Source: Virgibacillus salarius (GTDB lineage: Bacteria > Bacillota > Bacilli > Bacillales > Amphibacillaceae). Taken from it: a stretch of DNA of 64,000 nt. This document shows, in pieces, positions 1 to 8,000 of the stretch. The notes under the pieces were generated by a model. That model was not told the origin of the DNA. It was given only the letters and a program-made list of their open reading frames with translations, and searched no databases. How positions within the stretch are numbered: position 1 is the first letter of the stretch; each line of letters opens with the position of its first letter. Made by a program: the position numbers and the translations under genes. The stretch covers positions 15,910 through 79,909 of the forward strand of contig NZ_BAAACY010000019.1 of assembly GCF_039521925.1 (NCBI RefSeq). The letters are read 5' to 3'.

Positions 1-7
1 TGATATA

Positions 8-157
8 ATGAATAAAAAAATAACTTTGGCATGTGCAGAATGTTCAAGCAGAAACTATACAACGCATAAAAATGTATCCACTCAGCCTGCGCGGCTAGAA
101 GTGAAAAAATATTGTAAAACTTGTGGCAGACACACGTTGCACCGTGAGACGAAATAG
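8..157 (+). CDS. rpmG: 50S ribosomal protein L33
   Basis: This 49-residue protein is a small, peripheral component of the large ribosomal subunit. Two CXXC pairs (CAEC at residues 9-12, CKTC at 36-39) mark it as the zinc-binding form of L33; Bacillaceae often also carry a zinc-free paralogue for zinc starvation. The start ATG lies eight bases into the window, so its ribosome-binding site is not visible. It heads the rpmG-secE-nusG group, the usual Bacillus order. Identity is clear from length and sequence. Confidence 0.93.
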   Translation: MNKKITLACAECSSRNYTTHKNVSTQPARLEVKKYCKTCGRHTLHRETK

Positions 158-201
158 ACTCCGATGGAACGATATAGTAAATGGGGTTTTATATAAATTT
201 A

Positions 202-233
202 TGGCTTTACTAATAAATAAACACGAAAAAGCC
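202..233 (+). other. hairpin in rpmG-secE spacer
   Basis: GGCTTT and AAAGCC arms are separated by about 20 bases between rpmG and secE. There is no T-run after it, so it is not an intrinsic terminator; it may be an RNA-processing or stability element. Confidence 0.3.
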
Positions 234-261
234 AAGATTTTCAGGTCTAGGGGGTACGAAC

Positions 262-429
262 ATGTTTCGTTTTTTTAAAAACGTTTCAAGAGAAATGAAA
301 AAAGTTAGCTGGCCAAAAGGCAAAGAGTTAACTAGTTATACCATTACTGTAATTACTACAGTAGCGTTTGTAGCGTTGTTTTTCTTTTTAATTGATCTTG
401 GAATCACACAAATTTTGAATTTGCTATAA
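262..429 (+). CDS. secE: preprotein translocase subunit SecE
   Basis: SecE clamps the SecY channel in the cytoplasmic membrane and is essential for Sec-dependent export. The 55-residue product has the short Gram-positive form: an amphipathic N-terminal helix with the conserved KKVSWPK motif (about residues 13-19), then one membrane segment (about 28-50). It was too short for ordinary ORF calling but is expected between rpmG and nusG. A good promoter and a terminator lie directly downstream, so nusG can be transcribed separately. Confidence 0.95.
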   Translation: MFRFFKNVSREMKKVSWPKGKELTSYTITVITTVAFVALFFFLIDLGITQILNLL

Positions 430-434
430 TATAC

Positions 435-465
435 TTGAATATTTATTTTACAAATATGCTATAAT
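435..465 (+). promoter_or_regulatory. putative sigma-A promoter, extended -10
   Basis: TTGAAT, a 19-base spacer and TGCTATAAT form a promoter with a perfect extended -10 just after secE. The spacer is 2 bases longer than ideal. The start site would be about 472, only about 15 bases before a terminator-like hairpin. Confidence 0.55.
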
Positions 466-487
466 GATAAATAATATGAGTCATTTG

Positions 488-515
488 AAAACCCGGTCAA
501 CGTCGGGTTTTTTAA
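488..515 (+). terminator. secE-nusG intrinsic terminator/attenuator
   Basis: An AAACCCG arm pairs with CGGGTTT across a short loop, followed by a T-run. It can terminate read-through from secE or act as an attenuator on the promoter immediately before it. Confidence 0.65.
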
Positions 516-620
516 ATTGGAAAAGAATTGGTACCTGTTTGTTAGAAAAATTCAACTCAGAGTTGTATTAATAGGGGTGCCCATGCTCCTGTGTCCATAT
601 ATAAACCTAATTACAAATAA

Positions 621-656
621 AGGGAGGGAAGGACAAATAAAGTTGTCCTGATAAAC
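621..656 (+). promoter_or_regulatory. nusG ribosome-binding site with intervening hairpin
   Basis: AGGGAGGG (621-628) is 28 bases from the nusG ATG, too far for normal initiation. Between them a perfect 7-bp hairpin (AGGACAA 630-636 with TTGTCCT 643-649, 6-base loop) would, when folded, reduce the effective spacing to about 8 bases. No alternative in-frame start lies closer. Confidence 0.6.
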
Positions 657-1193
657 ATGGAGAAAAATTGGTATGTGGTACATACGTATTCTGGCTATGA
701 GAATAAAGTCAAAATGAACTTAGAGAAGCGAGTTCAATCAATGGGAATGGAAGATAAAATTTTCCGCGTAATTGTACCAGAAGATGAAGAGACGGAAATA
801 AAGAATGGGAAGAAAAAAGTATCCAAAAAGAAGTTTTTCCCTGGTTATGTATTAACTGAAATGATCATGACGGATGATTCGTGGTACGTTGTTAGAAACA
901 CACCGGGTGTTACTGGTTTCATAGGATCTAGTGGTGGGGGGACAAAGCCTACCCCGCTTTTACCTGAAGAAGTGGAAAGTGTATTAAAGCGTATGGGTGT
1001 TACAGAGGCAGTTGTACAGTTTGAATTCGAATTAAAAGAAAATGTTCGTGTAACGGATGGACCGTTTACAGATTTCACAGGATCTATTGAGCATATCGAT
1101 ATGGATAAGCAGAAGGTGAAGGTTCATGTAAATATGTTTGGTAGGGAGACTCCGGTAGAATTAGATTTCTCTCAAATTGAAAAACTATCGTAG
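657..1193 (+). CDS. nusG: transcription termination/antitermination protein NusG
   Basis: NusG binds the RNA polymerase clamp and modulates pausing, elongation and termination; in Bacillus it also promotes sequence-specific pausing. The 178-residue protein has the NGN domain (about 1-110, beginning NWYVVHTYSGYE) and a C-terminal KOW domain (about 125-165). Length matches B. subtilis NusG. The start follows an unusual ribosome-binding site spaced by a hairpin. It is followed by the rplK-rplA genes, the standard context. Confidence 0.96.
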   Translation: MEKNWYVVHTYSGYENKVKMNLEKRVQSMGMEDKIFRVIVPEDEETEIKNGKKKVSKKKFFPGYVLTEMIMTDDSWYVVRNTPGVTGFIGSSGGGTKPTPLLPEEVESVLKRMGVTEAVVQFEFELKENVRVTDGPFTDFTGSIEHIDMDKQKVKVHVNMFGRETPVELDFSQIEKLS

Positions 1194-1296
1194 TTCATAG
1201 AGAATATTAGACAATACCTTGCATTTTTTTGTTATTCATGCTAAAATTCTTTTGTTATTCATGCATCTATCCTACTGATGGATAGAGCAAATTGGA

Positions 1297-1330
1297 GTGG
1301 GAGGGGACCGACTGGAACCCTATTACCACA
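1297..1330 (+). promoter_or_regulatory. rplK leader motif, putative L1-binding hairpin
   Basis: GTGGGAGG (1297-1304) and a later ACCACA (1325-1330) frame a hairpin just before the rplK ribosome-binding site. The same GTGGGAGG...ACCACA arrangement recurs before rplA at 2007-2033. In E. coli, L1 represses its own operon by binding an mRNA mimic of its 23S site; that this motif does so here is inference. Confidence 0.45.
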
Positions 1331-1356
1331 TCACGGACTTTAAGGAGGTGTGTCTC

Positions 1357-1782
1357 GTGGCTAAAAAAGTAATTAAGCTTGTAAAATTACAAATCCCAGC
1401 TGGTAAAGCAAATCCAGCACCGCCGGTTGGACCAGCATTAGGTCAAGCAGGTGTTAATATCATGGGGTTCTGTAAAGAATTCAACGCACGTACGCAAGAT
1501 CAAGCGGGTATGATTATCCCTGTTGAAATTACGGTGTTTGAAGACCGTTCATTTACATTTATTACAAAAACTCCACCGGCAGCTGTGCTGTTGAAAAAAG
1601 CAGCTGGTATTGAAACTGCGTCAGGTGAGCCTAATCGTAATAAAGTCGCAACATTAAAACGCGACAAAGTAAAAGAAATCGCAGAAACAAAAATGCCTGA
1701 TTTAAATGCTGCTAATGTAGAAGCAGCGATGCGCATGGTTGAAGGAACTGCGCGCAGCATGGGTATCACAATCGAGGACTAG
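1357..1782 (+). CDS. rplK: 50S ribosomal protein L11
   Basis: L11 forms the base of the GTPase-associated centre of the large subunit and is needed for RelA stringent signalling and thiostrepton sensitivity. The product is 141 residues, the B. subtilis length, beginning AKKVIKLVKLQIPAGKA and containing the proline-rich hinge region. The GTG start at 1357 is chosen because TAAGGAGGTGTG ends just upstream; an in-frame upstream ATG would add 20 non-homologous residues covering the leader. Confidence 0.95.
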   Translation: MAKKVIKLVKLQIPAGKANPAPPVGPALGQAGVNIMGFCKEFNARTQDQAGMIIPVEITVFEDRSFTFITKTPPAAVLLKKAAGIETASGEPNRNKVATLKRDKVKEIAETKMPDLNAANVEAAMRMVEGTARSMGITIED

Positions 1783-2050
1783 TAATCGATTCCTTAGACA
1801 TAGCGTTGCTATGTGCGGGGTATATCGTTTGCGGTGAAGTGTCTTTTGGTTGTGAAGCCAATCGATGCAGATTGGGTTGTTTTACTTGATACGGTATAGG
1901 TTGCGGTTGGATTACCTCTCGCAACCTTTTTCGTGAAGATGATAATTCGGTATTTCGAACCAAATTATCCTCTTGAGCTTTATAAAAGCCGACCGTGCTT
2001 TTATAAGTGGGAGGTATTACCGTTATAACCACATTTGAGGAGGAAATAAA
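1783..2050 (+). promoter_or_regulatory. structured rplK-rplA intergenic leader
   Basis: These 268 bases hold at least five hairpins: ACATAGC/GCTATGT (about 1797-1813), a GGTTGCG/CGCAACC stem followed by five T (1899-1931), GATAATT/AATTATC with inner GGT/ACC (about 1940-1970), a 10-bp TTATAAAAGC/GCTTTTATAA stem (about 1980-2005) and the GTGGGAGG...ACCACA motif (2007-2033). The layout suggests attenuation or L1-mediated control of rplA; no regulator is proven. Confidence 0.5.
1898..1931 (+). terminator. putative attenuator between rplK and rplA
   Basis: AGGTTGCG pairs with CGCAACCT across a 14-base loop and is followed by TTTTT then CG. It would terminate transcription between rplK and rplA unless an alternative fold forms. 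Confidence 0.5.
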
Positions 2051-2749
2051 ATGGCTAAAAAAGGAAAAAAACATCAAGAAGCTTTGAAGCTTGTTGATCG
2101 TACGAAATCATATGAAGTAGCCGAAGCGATTGCATTAGTTAAAGAAACAGCTAAAGCAAACTTCGACGAAACAGTAGAGGCTGCTTTTCGTTTAGGTGTA
2201 GATCCTAAAAAAGCAGATCAACAAATTCGTGGAGCGATGGTGCTTCCACATGGAACTGGTAAAACACAGCGTGTTTTAGTTTTTGCTAAAGGTGACAAAG
2301 CTAAAGAAGCAGAAGCTGCTGGCGCTGATTATGTTGGAGAAAGTGATTACATTAACAAAATCAACCAAGGTTGGTTTGAGTTTGATGTCATTGTTGCAAC
2401 TCCAGATATGATGGCTGAAGTTGGTAAACTTGGACGTGTGTTAGGACCAAAAGGCTTAATGCCGAATCCTAAAACGGGAACAGTTACGTTTGAAGTTGAG
2501 AAAGCAGTTCAAGATATTAAAGCTGGTAAAGTAGAATACCGCGTTGATAAATCTGCTAACATTCATGTTCCGATTGGTAAGATTTCTTTCGATAATGAAA
2601 AGTTAATTGAAAACTTCAAAGCAATTACAGACACTTTAGTTAAAGCTAAGCCTCAGGCTTCAAAAGGAACGTATATGAAGAATGCTTCTGTGGCCTCTAC
2701 AATGGGACCTGGAATCCGCGTTGACGTTTCTGGCTTTGTCCGTCGATAA
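2051..2749 (+). CDS. rplA: 50S ribosomal protein L1
   Basis: L1 forms the mobile L1 stalk that helps release deacylated tRNA from the E site, and in many bacteria represses its own mRNA. The 232-residue sequence is full length and carries the conserved stretch GRVLGPKGLMPNPKTGTVT about two-thirds of the way along. Start ATG follows TTTGAGGAGG. A strong promoter for the next transcription unit begins only 8 bases after its stop. Confidence 0.96.
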   Translation: MAKKGKKHQEALKLVDRTKSYEVAEAIALVKETAKANFDETVEAAFRLGVDPKKADQQIRGAMVLPHGTGKTQRVLVFAKGDKAKEAEAAGADYVGESDYINKINQGWFEFDVIVATPDMMAEVGKLGRVLGPKGLMPNPKTGTVTFEVEKAVQDIKAGKVEYRVDKSANIHVPIGKISFDNEKLIENFKAITDTLVKAKPQASKGTYMKNASVASTMGPGIRVDVSGFVRR

Positions 2750-2756
2750 TTAATAG

Positions 2757-2785
2757 TTGACGTTTTTGTCGACATTAGTTATAAT
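2757..2785 (+). promoter_or_regulatory. sigma-A promoter of rplJ-rplL
   Basis: TTGACG, a 17-base spacer and a perfect TATAAT lie directly after rplA and upstream of the L10 leader. Confidence 0.8.
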
Positions 2786-2791
2786 GATTCA

Positions 2792-2905
2792 CGTTGATAA
2801 AAGAATACGTTGTACCGTAGACAGCAGGGGCATGCATTTGCTTAATCATCCTGCCGAGGTGTTTATAAAAATTGGTAATTAGCGATTGAATTCCAATGTA
2901 ATAAT
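2792..2905 (+). ncRNA. L10 leader (ribosomal protein autoregulatory RNA)
   Basis: The stretch with ACCGTAGACAGCAGG, CATGCATTTGCTTAATC and CCTGCCGAGGTG has the primary sequence and CAGCAGG/CCTGC pairing of the Firmicutes L10 leader. L10, or the L10-L12 complex, binds it to repress rplJ-rplL. It is followed by a terminator hairpin, consistent with transcription attenuation. Confidence 0.85.
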
Positions 2906-2936
2906 AAGCTCCCATGTCTACGTGGGAGCTTTTTTT
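2906..2936 (+). terminator. L10 leader attenuator
   Basis: AAGCTCCCA and TGGGAGCTT form a 9-bp stem followed by a run of T, about 60 bases before the rplJ start; it is the regulated terminator of the leader. Confidence 0.85.
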
Positions 2937-2995
2937 AATGGCTCCGAACAGAGTGGGGTATACGGTATAATGATCATTTTTTAGGAGGTGGAAGA

Positions 2996-3496
2996 ATGTC
3001 TAATATTATCGAGCAAAAGAAACAACTTGTTGAAGAAATTAAAGATAAATTTCTAGCGAGCGAAACAGCTGTTGTAGTTGACTATCGTGGGCTTGATGTA
3101 GCAGAGGTTACTGAATTACGTAAACAATTACGTGAAGCAGGAATTGAATTCAAGGTTTACAAAAACACGATGACTCGTCGTGCGGTAGAAGCTGCTGAGT
3201 TGAATGATCTTAGTGAGACGCTTGTTGGTCCGTCTGCGATCGCATTCAGTAATGATGATGTAGTAGCGCCAGCAAGAATTATCAATGATTTTGCTAAACA
3301 ACATGAAGCGCTTGAAATCAAAGGTGGAGTAATTCAAGGAAGCGTTGCTTCTCTTGAGCAAATTAAGGAACTTGCAGATCTTCCAAACTACGAAGGTATG
3401 GTTTCTATGCTTCTTAGCGTACTTCAAGCACCAATTCGCAACCTTGCATATGCTACAAAAGCAATTGCGGATCAAAAAGAAGAACAAGGCGCATAA
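2996..3496 (+). CDS. rplJ: 50S ribosomal protein L10
   Basis: L10 anchors the L7/L12 dimers on the ribosomal stalk through its C-terminal helix. The 166-residue protein has the typical N-terminal AVVVDYRGLDVAEVTELRKQLR segment spanning about residues 24-45 and the stalk-binding tail rich in Ala, Ile and Lys. It starts after TTAGGAGGTGG, follows the L10 leader and precedes rplL by 56 bases, so both are under L10 feedback. Confidence 0.96.
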   Translation: MSNIIEQKKQLVEEIKDKFLASETAVVVDYRGLDVAEVTELRKQLREAGIEFKVYKNTMTRRAVEAAELNDLSETLVGPSAIAFSNDDVVAPARIINDFAKQHEALEIKGGVIQGSVASLEQIKELADLPNYEGMVSMLLSVLQAPIRNLAYATKAIADQKEEQGA

Positions 3497-3552
3497 TCTG
3501 TGCTTTAACGGTATAAAAACAAAATTTAATTTTAATTAGGAGGAAATTAATC

Positions 3553-3918
3553 ATGACTAAAGAACAAATCATTGAAGCGGTTAAAGAAATGTCAGTATTA
3601 GAACTTAATGATTTAGTTAAAGCAATTGAAGAAGAATTTGGAGTAACAGCTGCAGCACCTGTGGCAGTAGCAGGTGGAGCTGGCGGCGGAGATGCTGCTG
3701 AAGAGAAAACTGAATTTGATGTAGTGCTTACAGATGCTGGTGCTTCTAAGATCAAAGTTGTTAAAGCTGTACGCGAAATCACAGGTCTTGGACTAAAAGA
3801 TGCAAAAGACTTAGTTGATAACGCTCCGAAAGCAGTTAAAGAAGCAGTATCTAAAGAAGATGCTGAAGAAGTTAAAGGTAAGCTAGAAGAAGCAGGCGCA
3901 AGTGTAGAGGTTAAGTAA
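3553..3918 (+). CDS. rplL: 50S ribosomal protein L7/L12
   Basis: L12 dimers on the stalk recruit and activate translational GTPases. The 121-residue protein shows an N-terminal dimerisation domain (1-32), an Ala/Gly-rich flexible hinge (about 33-52) and the C-terminal factor-binding domain with GLGLKDAKDLVDNAP. Codon use is strongly biased, as expected for one of the most abundant proteins. A long hairpin follows the gene. Confidence 0.97.
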   Translation: MTKEQIIEAVKEMSVLELNDLVKAIEEEFGVTAAAPVAVAGGAGGGDAAEEKTEFDVVLTDAGASKIKVVKAVREITGLGLKDAKDLVDNAPKAVKEAVSKEDAEEVKGKLEEAGASVEVK

Positions 3919-3933
3919 TTAATTTCATCAACG

Positions 3934-3962
3934 GAGCTCGTCGTAACCATTACGGCGGGCTC
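3934..3962 (+). terminator. rplL downstream hairpin
   Basis: GAGCTCGTCGTAA and TTACGGCGGGCTC pair over 13 bp with several G-U wobbles and a 3-base loop. Only a short TCTATATAT tract follows, so termination may be partial and allow read-through into rsmC. Confidence 0.55.
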
Positions 3963-4062
3963 TCTATATATCATATCATTTAAGCTAAGACTTGAGCAGA
4001 TGCTTCTACTTCAAGCACCTTGCTATAACTACCTTCAATATTTTAATAAAAGTAGGTGCCAT

Positions 4063-4665
4063 ATGACAGAGCATTACTTTTCACCAAAACCCCAAACTAA
4101 AAGTTCACCAAAGACATGGAATTATCAATTGAATGGAAAATCCTATACATTTACAAGTGACGTAGGTGTATTTTCTAAAAATGAAGTTGATTTTGGAAGT
4201 CGGCTATTAATTGAACAATTTAATGAACCGGTAATTGCGGGGGATTTTTTGGATCTGGGTTGTGGCTATGGACCAATTGGGATCGCAATAGCAGATCGAT
4301 ATAAGGATCGAAAAATTGTAATGGCTGATATAAATGAAAGAGCTGTTGCATTAGCGAAGGAAAATGCTTTAAAAAATGAGGTTACTAATATCGAGTGTGT
4401 ACAGAGTGATCGGATGTCTGCATTCACAAGTCGTCAATTTGCCGGGATTCTTACTAATCCGCCGATTCGTGCGGGAAAAAAGATTGTACACCAAATGTTT
4501 GAAGAAGCACAGCGAGCGCTGTTAAAGCAAGGAGAACTATGGGTGGTTATTCAAAAGAAACAAGGGGCTCCTTCCGCTAAAGAAAAATTAGAAGCTTTAT
4601 TCCGTGAAGTGGAAGTGGTAGCTAAAAATAAAGGGTACTATATTATGCGGGCAATTAATGTTTGA
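4063..4665 (+). CDS. class I SAM-dependent methyltransferase, RsmC/YbxB family
   Basis: The 200-residue protein corresponds to B. subtilis YbxB, encoded at the same place between rplL and rpoB, and is annotated as an RsmC-like 16S rRNA guanine-N2 methyltransferase. The SAM-binding motif DLGCGYGPIGIAIA and the substrate motif TNPPIRAGK are both visible. The ATG at 4063 is preferred to 4000 because it begins the conserved TEHYFSPKP segment. A promoter for rpoBC overlaps its stop codon. Confidence 0.88.
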   Translation: MTEHYFSPKPQTKSSPKTWNYQLNGKSYTFTSDVGVFSKNEVDFGSRLLIEQFNEPVIAGDFLDLGCGYGPIGIAIADRYKDRKIVMADINERAVALAKENALKNEVTNIECVQSDRMSAFTSRQFAGILTNPPIRAGKKIVHQMFEEAQRALLKQGELWVVIQKKQGAPSAKEKLEALFREVEVVAKNKGYYIMRAINV

Positions 4666-4690
4666 CCCGTATCTTCACTTATGATAAGAT
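4662..4690 (+). promoter_or_regulatory. putative rpoBC promoter
   Basis: TTGACC, 17 bases and TAAGAT; the -35 box overlaps the rsmC stop codon. The start site would be nearly 370 bases upstream of rpoB, leaving a long leader. Confidence 0.6.
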
Positions 4691-5052
4691 AGGAAAATGC
4701 TAACATGGCGATTCTTATGTCAAGAGGATATTTCATAACATAATAAGGTATATTTCATAAAAGTTCGGAAACACTGGTAAAATCGGAAAGATTTGGTATA
4801 TACAATGTGCTTTTCGTTTATTTTTGAAATATGCTTCATGTGGTTTGTTTTGGAATTCTATTGCTGAGAGGATCCAAATAATATACTTGTAATTATCTGT
4901 TACAAGTTTGTTAGGCATGTTTTGTACGCTATTCGCACAATCACAGTTAGCCAATATTCGAAAAGCCGAAAAGAAGTAATTGCTTCTGTATTGGTTTTTC
5001 TAATTATATTAAATTTGGAGTAGAATTACAATCTACGAAAAAATGTATGATT
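4691..5052 (+). other. long untranslated region before rpoB
   Basis: No gene is visible. A weak AGAAG/CTTCT hairpin followed by GTATTGG and five T near 4972-5000 could be a partial attenuator. The rest is AT-rich leader that, given the promoter at 4662, is probably transcribed as the rpoB 5' UTR. Confidence 0.4.
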
Positions 5053-5067
5053 TAAGGGGTGAAGCAG

Positions 5068-8000
5068 TTGACAGGACAACTAGTTCAGTATGGACGGCAC
5101 CGCCAGCGCAGAAGCTATGCACGTATCAGCGAAGTATTAGAGTTGCCGAATTTAATCGAGATCCAAACCGCTTCTTATGATTGGTTTTTAGAAGAGGGTC
5201 TCCGAGAAATGTTTCAAGACATTTCGCCGATCGAGGACTTTACAGGCAATCTATCACTGGAATTTGTTGACTACAGTTTAGGCGAGCCTAAATATCCTGT
5301 AGGAGAATCAAAGGAAAGAGATGTTACGTATAATGCTCCACTTCGTGTGAAGGTTCGATTAATTAATAATGAAACCGGAGAAGTGAAAGAGCAGGAAGTA
5401 TTTATGGGTGATTTTCCATTAATGACTGACACTGGAACATTTGTTATTAATGGCGCAGAACGTGTAATCGTTTCTCAGCTTGTGCGATCACCTAGTGTTT
5501 ACTACAATGAAAAGATTGATAAAAACGGAAAGCGTGGCGTAGCTGCAACTGTCATTCCGAACCGTGGTGCATGGTTGGAGTTTGAAACAGATGCAAAAGA
5601 TGTTGTCCATGTTCGTATTGATCGTACGCGTAAATTACCGATAACTGTATTGCTACGAGCACTTGGTTTTGGTACAGATCAGGAGATTATCGACTTATTG
5701 GGAGACAATGAGTACCTGAAAAATACGCTTGAAAAGGATAACACAGAAACAACGGAAAAGGCGTTGCTAGAAATCTATGAGCGGTTACGTCCTGGAGAAC
5801 CACCTACTGTTGAAAATGCAAAAAGTTTATTAATCTCTCGCTTTTTTGATCCAAAACGTTACGATCTTGCTCATGTAGGTCGTTACAAGATGAACAAAAA
5901 GCTGCATATAAAAAATCGTTTATTTAATCAAGTACTAGCCGAAACAATTGTTGATCAGGAGACTGGCGAAGTACTAGCAGAGAAAGGCGATAAGCTAGAG
6001 AGAAAACTACTAAATAAATTAATTCCATACTTGGAACGTGAAGAAGAGAAGCTTGGTGAAAAAACACTTGAGCCTAAAGACGGTGTGCTTGACGACCAAA
6101 TTTTGCTTCAATCGATTAAAATAGTTGATCCTACTGACCCAAGTGGTGAGAAAGAGCTTAACGTAATTGGAAATGCTGGAATTGAAACAAGTGTTAAAAA
6201 TATTACGCCTGCGGATATTTTATCAGCAATTAGCTATTTCTTTAACTTGCTTCATCAAGTAGGCGATACAGATGATATTGACCATTTAGGTAACCGTCGT
6301 CTTCGTTCTGTTGGAGAGTTATTACAGAATCAGTTCCGAATCGGGTTATCTCGGATGGAGCGTGTTGTGCGTGAACGAATGTCTATTCAAGACACATCAA
6401 GTATTACGCCGCAACAGCTGATTAATATTCGTCCTGTGATCGCTTCGATTAAAGAATTTTTTGGAAGCTCACAGTTGTCTCAATTTATGGATCAAACAAA
6501 CCCATTAGCAGAACTAACACATAAACGTCGTTTATCTGCGTTAGGACCTGGTGGTTTAACTCGTGAACGAGCTGGTTTCGAAGTACGAGACGTTCACTAT
6601 TCACACTACGGTCGAATGTGCCCGATTGAGACGCCTGAGGGTCCGAATATCGGCTTAATTAACTCATTATCGAGTTTCGCTAAAGTAAATAAATTTGGAT
6701 TTATTGAAACGCCGTACCGTCGTGTGGATCCAGATACGGGTAGAGTCACAGCTCATATTGATTATCTAACAGCAGATGAAGAGGATAACTATGTTGTTGC
6801 CCAAGCAAATGCAAAGTTAACAGATGAGGGGCATTTTGTGGATGAGGAAGTTATTGCTCGTTTCCGTGGTGAAAACACAATCGTACCTCGTGATCAAATT
6901 GATTACATGGACGTTTCTCCGAAACAGGTGGTTTCAGCTGCAACAGCTTGTATTCCATTCTTAGAAAATGATGACTCGAACCGAGCGTTAATGGGTGCGA
7001 ACATGCAACGTCAAGCTGTACCATTAATGCAGCCTGAAGCGCCAATTGTTGGTACTGGTATGGAATATGTAAACGGAAAAGATTCTGGAGCCGCTATTAT
7101 CTGCCGCCATGAAGGAATTGTAGAACGTGTTGAAGCGAAGGAAGTTCATGTTCGTCGAATTTCTATTGTGGACGGAAAAGAAGTAGAAGGCGATTTAGAT
7201 CGTTACAAACTACAAAAATATATTCGCTCTAACCAAGGTACATGTTATAACCAACGCCCAATCGTAAGTGAAGGAAATCGCGTAACTAAAGGTGAAATTC
7301 TTGCTGACGGTCCTTCCATGGAAGACGGAGAGCTTGCGCTTGGCCGTAATGTTCTAGTTGGATTTATGACTTGGGAAGGTTATAACTATGAAGATGCGAT
7401 TATCATGAGCGAAAGACTCGTAAAAGATGACGTGTATACATCTATTCATATTGAAGAGTATGAATCGGAAGCACGTGATACGAAGCTCGGACCGGAAGAA
7501 ATTACACGTGATATTCCTAATGTAGGGGAAGAAGCGTTAAAGAACCTTAACGAATATGGAATTATTCGTATCGGTGCAGAAGTTTCTGACGGTGATATAC
7601 TTGTGGGTAAAGTGACGCCTAAAGGGGTTACTGAATTATCCGCTGAAGAGCGTTTACTTCACGCTATTTTTGGTGAAAAAGCTCGTGAAGTTCGTGATAC
7701 ATCCTTACGAGTTCCACATGGAGCTGGCGGAATTGTGTTGGATGTTAAAATCTTTAATCGGGAAGATGGCGATGAGTTACCTCCTGGGGTGAACGAATTA
7801 GTTCGTGTATATATCGTTCAAAAACGTAAAATACACGAAGGAGATAAAATGGCCGGGCGTCACGGTAACAAAGGTGTTATATCCAAAATTTTACCTGAAG
7901 AAGATATGCCATTCTTGCCAGACGGTACACCAATTGATATCATGCTTAACCCACTAGGGGTACCATCACGAATGAATATCGGACAGGTTTTTGAATTACA

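Noticed and set aside
845..1078. Minus-strand frame opposite nusG
   Set aside because: Lies fully antisense to a highly conserved gene and has no ribosome-binding site; the same applies to the other long antisense frames across 1-36700.
2007..2033. T-box or other tRNA-sensing leader before rplA
   Set aside because: No T-box sequence or specifier loop; the motif matches the rplK leader instead.
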